Below, one piece after another: positions 6,603 through 9,330 of a stretch of 9,330 nucleotides of DNA (within the stretch, counting starts at the first letter, position 1; each line of letters begins with the position of its first letter). The stretch is from Candidatus Tharpella sp. (GTDB taxonomy: Bacteria; Desulfobacterota; Anaeroferrophillalia; Anaeroferrophillales; Tharpellaceae), in assembly GCA_021163565.1 (NCBI GenBank), contig JAGGTT010000228.1, forward strand, positions 1 to 9,330, written 5' to 3'. Under the pieces are notes generated by a model, which worked only from the letters and a program-made list of their open reading frames with translations, searched no databases and was not told the origin of the DNA. Made by a program: the position numbers and the translations under genes.

Positions 6603-7454
6603 ATGAAAAACTGTTTCAGCAGGATTTTATTAGCAACTGCTCTTATTACTTTGATCTGTACCTGGGCGGTCCTGCCTTTAGCTGCCGCCGATGACCCGGT
6701 GGTTGCCGAAATCGGCTCCGAGAAGCTCACTTTAAGTCAATTCCACACCGAGATTAAAGGACTGCCGCCGAACCTGAAACAGATGGCCAGCGACAAAAAG
6801 ATGCAGAAAGAATTTCTGGAGCAACTTGCAACCTCGCATCTCATCTACCAGGAAGGTATCAAACAGGGTATCGATAAAGAGCCGCTGGTACAATCCCAGA
6901 TCGAGGACACAACCCGTAAAATCGTGCTCGCCACCCTGCTCCAGCGGGAGATTGAGAGCCGGATTAAAACCCCGACCGAAAAGGATATCGAACAATATTA
7001 CCAGACTCACGCCGATGAATTCAAACAGGAGAAACAGGTCAGAGCCCGGCACATCCTGGTTGAAAACGAAGCTACAGCCAAAAAGATCGCGGCCAAATTA
7101 AAGGATGGAGCTGATTTTGTAGCCCTGGCCAAAGAGAGTTCAAGCTGTCCGAGTTCGGCCAAAGGCGGAGACTTAGGTTTCTTCACCCACGACCGGATGG
7201 TCAAAGAGTTCGCGGATGTCGCTTTCAAGCTCAAAAAAGGTGAAACCAGCGACCCCGTAAAAACCAAGTTCGGCTATCACATCATCCAAGTCGTTGATAT
7301 CAAGGAATCCGGTGTCACCCCATTAGCCGAGGTTAAAACCGCGATTGAAAACAAACTGATTCAAACCCAGAAAAGTCAGGTCTTTCAGGATTATATCGCC
7401 GGTTTGAAGAAAAAATCCAAATTTGTACTGCATCCGGAACTTATCGGAGAATAA
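6603..7454 (+). CDS. Exported parvulin-type peptidyl-prolyl isomerase / foldase
   Basis: This 283-residue protein begins with a clear Sec signal peptide: KNCFSR, a hydrophobic core, and likely cleavage near LAAA-DD at residue 29/30. It should act in the periplasm. An N-terminal helical chaperone region (about 30-140, SurA/PrsA-like) precedes one complete parvulin domain (about 145-236). The active-site pattern is conserved: RARHIL with His150, SSSCPSSAKGGDLGFF with Cys182, and FGYHI with His226. It should therefore be an active cis-trans prolyl isomerase. A helical tail rich in Lys follows. The good Shine-Dalgarno sequence TAAGGA supports the start. The stop codon overlaps the next start (TAATG, 7452-7456), which indicates translational coupling. 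The protein is PpiC-domain (PF00639) family. It resembles PrsA-like foldases, but no specific symbol is safe. Confidence 0.93.
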   Translation: MKNCFSRILLATALITLICTWAVLPLAAADDPVVAEIGSEKLTLSQFHTEIKGLPPNLKQMASDKKMQKEFLEQLATSHLIYQEGIKQGIDKEPLVQSQIEDTTRKIVLATLLQREIESRIKTPTEKDIEQYYQTHADEFKQEKQVRARHILVENEATAKKIAAKLKDGADFVALAKESSSCPSSAKGGDLGFFTHDRMVKEFADVAFKLKKGETSDPVKTKFGYHIIQVVDIKESGVTPLAEVKTAIENKLIQTQKSQVFQDYIAGLKKKSKFVLHPELIGE

Positions 7455-8422
7455 TGACTCTACCGGGTAAAATTTCGTACCGGGAACTCCCCTGGCCCAA
7501 AGCTGGAGTTTCCGGTATAAATTTAGACCGAGACCAGGACAGCGGTGAGATTTTTCTTCAGAGATCAACCGTAAGTTACTTTTTCTACCGTATAATTTTC
7601 CTGACATTGATCAGTTCTCTTCTATTTTGCGGCTGTACCTCACCGCAGGATGTAGTGGCGATAATCGATGATGAGCCGATCACCCGGAATCAGCTTAAGA
7701 CCCGGCTTAACACTTATGATGAAAAGACGGTTTTTGCCGCCGCGACTGACTTTGAAACTCAGACACAACTTGCAAATACCGAAGCGACACTGACACAGCT
7801 GATCAACGAACGGCTCCTACTCATCGAAGCCCGTAAACTGAAACTTCTGACCGACACCGACAAAGACGATCCGGCAAAATGCAAACAGGCTATCCGCAAA
7901 GTCCTGATCCGACTCGGGGAGAAGGTCTCTTTCCCTTCTTATCAAGAGGCCTTCACTTACTACAATCAACACCGCAACGAGTTCTCCAGCAAATCGCGCT
8001 ATTTGCTGGAGCACCTACTTCTAGACTCGGAGAATCTAGCCTGGGAGTTAAAGGAGAAACTCGAAAAGAAAGAGTTAAGCCTAGCTGAAGCGGCTCGACG
8101 GCAAGCTGTCGGCATCAAATCTGCGGAGATTGATAACCAACGCCTGATAACGGTGGATGAAATGCCGGCGGGGGTGGCCGCAATGTTGCCTGACTTAAAA
8201 ATTAACCAGATCAGTCCGCCGATAGCAACCCCTTACGGTTATCACCTGATTATAATCAGAAAAATAGTACCGGCCGGCAATATTCCTTTCCCTGAGGTTG
8301 AGAATAAAATTAAAGATTCACTGTTTGCCGAAAGACTCAAATTAAATTATCAACACTGGCTGGAACTAAGCCGCAGACAGCACACCATAAAAATCTACCG
8401 TAAACACCTGGCCGGTTTATAG
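7454..8422 (+). CDS. Degenerate parvulin-like periplasmic foldase, probable lipoprotein; start uncertain
   Basis: The frame encodes 322 residues. A hydrophobic stretch at 42-58 ends in FCGC, a near-lipobox with Cys61 as the probable lipidated residue, followed by CTSPQDVVAIIDDEPI, typical of the mature N-terminus of SurA/PpiC-family proteins. A helical chaperone region (about 65-175) comes before a parvulin-like domain (about 180-272). It keeps one His in YLLEHLLL (His187) and GYHLI (His264) but lacks the Cys and GGDLG block, so isomerase activity is doubtful and a chaperone role is likelier. The ATG at 7454 overlaps the previous stop (TAATG) with GGAGA at 7446-7450. It gives about 41 polar residues before the signal core, which is odd for a lipoprotein. 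No in-frame ATG or GTG lies nearer the core, so a rare start codon cannot be excluded. A strong inverted repeat (7470-7524) lies in this extension. Confidence 0.8.
   Translation: MTLPGKISYRELPWPKAGVSGINLDRDQDSGEIFLQRSTVSYFFYRIIFLTLISSLLFCGCTSPQDVVAIIDDEPITRNQLKTRLNTYDEKTVFAAATDFETQTQLANTEATLTQLINERLLLIEARKLKLLTDTDKDDPAKCKQAIRKVLIRLGEKVSFPSYQEAFTYYNQHRNEFSSKSRYLLEHLLLDSENLAWELKEKLEKKELSLAEAARRQAVGIKSAEIDNQRLITVDEMPAGVAAMLPDLKINQISPPIATPYGYHLIIIRKIVPAGNIPFPEVENKIKDSLFAERLKLNYQHWLELSRRQHTIKIYRKHLAGL
7470..7524 (+). repeat. Long inverted repeat (13 + 6 bp stem) at the foldase gene junction
   Basis: TACCGGGAACTCC (7478-7490) pairs with GGAGTTTCCGGTA (7505-7517), twelve Watson-Crick pairs and one G-T, around a 14-base loop (7491-7504). 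Outside it, AAATTT (7470-7475) pairs with AAATTT (7519-7524) across a 2x1 internal loop. A second copy of the arm start, TACCGGG, lies at 7461-7467, a direct repeat 17 bases upstream. It begins 14 bases after the ATG of the second foldase gene. No U-run follows, so it is not a standard terminator. It looks like a palindromic-unit/REP-type insertion or a regulatory/processing hairpin. Confidence 0.75.
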
Positions 8423-8434
8423 AAAGAGAATTAT

Positions 8435-9330
8435 ATGAAGAAAATTTTAATCCTTTTAGCCCTGATTTTCAGCCTGAGTTTTGTTCCCAGGCCCGCGCTC
8501 GCCTTGATCACCAACCGGGTGGTCGCTATTGTCGACAATAAAATTATCACTGAGATGGATCTGCAGTACGCGATTAAGGTCGAGCATAATCTGGATGAGT
8601 TCAAACAACTTCCGCAAAATGAACAAGATGCGATCACAAGTAAAAAACTTGGCAGCCTGATTGATGACCAGCTTATTGCCTTAAAAGCCGCTTCTCTTGG
8701 CATAAACGTCAATGATGAAAATGTGGACGCTACTATTGAAAGGGTTTTAACCCAAAACAATATGACGCAAGAGACACTCGAACAGGCTCTGGCCGCGCAG
8801 GGACTTACGTTTACATCCTACCGTAATAAAATCGCCACCGACCTGCTTAAGGCAAGGTTTGTCAGCAAAGTGGTCAAGGCCAACATCATAATCACCAACC
8901 AGGAAATTCTTGATTATGCCAAAGAGAATGGCCTCTTCGACCAGGGAGAAAGTGTTACTTTAGCCCAGATTTTCATTCCCAATAACTCCCCGAATGCGGC
9001 CAACGGCAAAAAAAATGAACTCTGGAAAAAGATCCGCAAAAGATTAAAAAATGAAGAGAATTTTTATGCCCTCGCGAGTGAGTTTTCCGAGGGTCCGGCG
9101 GCTCAGAAAGGGGGCCGCCTGGGAACTTTTAAGAAAGGCAATCTACTCCAGGAAATTGAGGATGTAGCTTATAATATTTCTCTGGGTGAAGCCAGTGATG
9201 TTATAAAATCATCTCTCGGCTACCACATGATTACAATCAGCAACCGAACCGGCCCCGAAGAAGAAAACTCATTAACTCCAGATGCTGAATCAGAAATAAA
9301 AACAACCCTTTACAACAACAAACTGGAGCA
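8435..9330 (+). CDS. surA: SurA-like periplasmic chaperone/PPIase (3' end outside window)
   Basis: The frame is open from ATG 8435 to the window edge (298 complete codons). A signal peptide (KK, hydrophobic core, likely cleavage after PALA at residue 23) precedes NRVVAIVDNKIITEMDL, the SurA N-terminal domain hallmark. That domain continues through LIDDQLIALKAASLGI and VLTQNNMTQETLEQAL to about residue 150. A parvulin domain follows (about 172-275, with QKGGRLGTF and LGYHMI). Its first His is replaced by Gln (Gln178 in LAQIFIP), so isomerase activity may be weak or absent, as for the first parvulin domain of E. coli SurA. SurA escorts outer-membrane proteins through the periplasm. The gene starts 12 bases after the previous stop, with a weak Shine-Dalgarno sequence (AAGAGAA, 8424-8430). 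Whether a second parvulin domain exists lies outside the window. Confidence 0.88.
   Translation, partial: MKKILILLALIFSLSFVPRPALALITNRVVAIVDNKIITEMDLQYAIKVEHNLDEFKQLPQNEQDAITSKKLGSLIDDQLIALKAASLGINVNDENVDATIERVLTQNNMTQETLEQALAAQGLTFTSYRNKIATDLLKARFVSKVVKANIIITNQEILDYAKENGLFDQGESVTLAQIFIPNNSPNAANGKKNELWKKIRKRLKNEENFYALASEFSEGPAAQKGGRLGTFKKGNLLQEIEDVAYNISLGEASDVIKSSLGYHMITISNRTGPEEENSLTPDAESEIKTTLYNNKLE

Noticed and set aside
1..9330. Search by eye for tRNA, rRNA, CRISPR arrays, insertion sequences, phage genes or defence systems.
   Set aside because: No tRNA-like cloverleaf, no regularly spaced repeats, no transposase or integrase motif, and nearly all sequence is explained by core genes.

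Overview
This window is a compact, almost entirely plus-strand stretch of core bacterial genes. It has no mobile element, CRISPR array, tRNA or rRNA that I can see. Gene content and order (def-fmt-DUF116 family gene, then mfd and three parvulin-type foldase genes ending in a surA-like gene) resemble Desulfuromonadales/Geobacter-like Deltaproteobacteria (Desulfobacterota), from memory of those genomes. SurA, a lipoprotein signal and paired periplasmic foldases fit a Gram-negative cell. Base composition looks close to balanced by eye. The taxonomic assignment is an inference.

Layout. Bases 1-540 are the C-terminal end of an RNase II/R-family exoribonuclease. Bases 541-724 are the only sizeable non-coding gap. 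It holds an exact-consensus sigma70-type promoter (TTGACA-18 bp-TATAAT) and a leader of about 110 nt with a two-part inverted repeat. From this promoter run def (peptide deformylase, 725-1231), fmt (Met-tRNA formyltransferase, 1228-2166, overlapping def by ATGA), a membrane-anchored cysteine-rich DUF116 protein (2170-2952), mfd (transcription-repair coupling factor, 2993-6523), an exported parvulin foldase (6603-7454), a second, degenerate parvulin-like probable lipoprotein (7454-8422), and a SurA-like chaperone (8435 to the window end, incomplete). Gaps are -4, 3, 40, 79, -1 and 12 nt with no convincing internal terminator, so one long transcription unit is possible.

How they fit together. 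Fmt and Def act at opposite ends of N-terminal formyl-methionine handling: Fmt adds the formyl group to initiator tRNA and Def removes it from nascent chains. Mfd rescues RNA polymerase stalled at lesions and recruits UvrA. The three parvulin-fold proteins probably act together outside the inner membrane in folding envelope or outer-membrane proteins. Catalytic signatures decline along the trio: the first has a full parvulin motif set, the second lacks the central motif, and the third has Gln in place of the first His.

The genes are conventional, and I do not see a new defence, mobile or biosynthetic system. The most interesting signals are at gene junctions. The def/fmt overlap has a perfect 11-bp inverted repeat that buries the fmt ribosome binding site, plus an A7 slippery stretch in the register that would fuse def to fmt. 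A 13+6 bp hairpin lies just after the start codon of the second foldase, inside an anomalous N-terminal extension.
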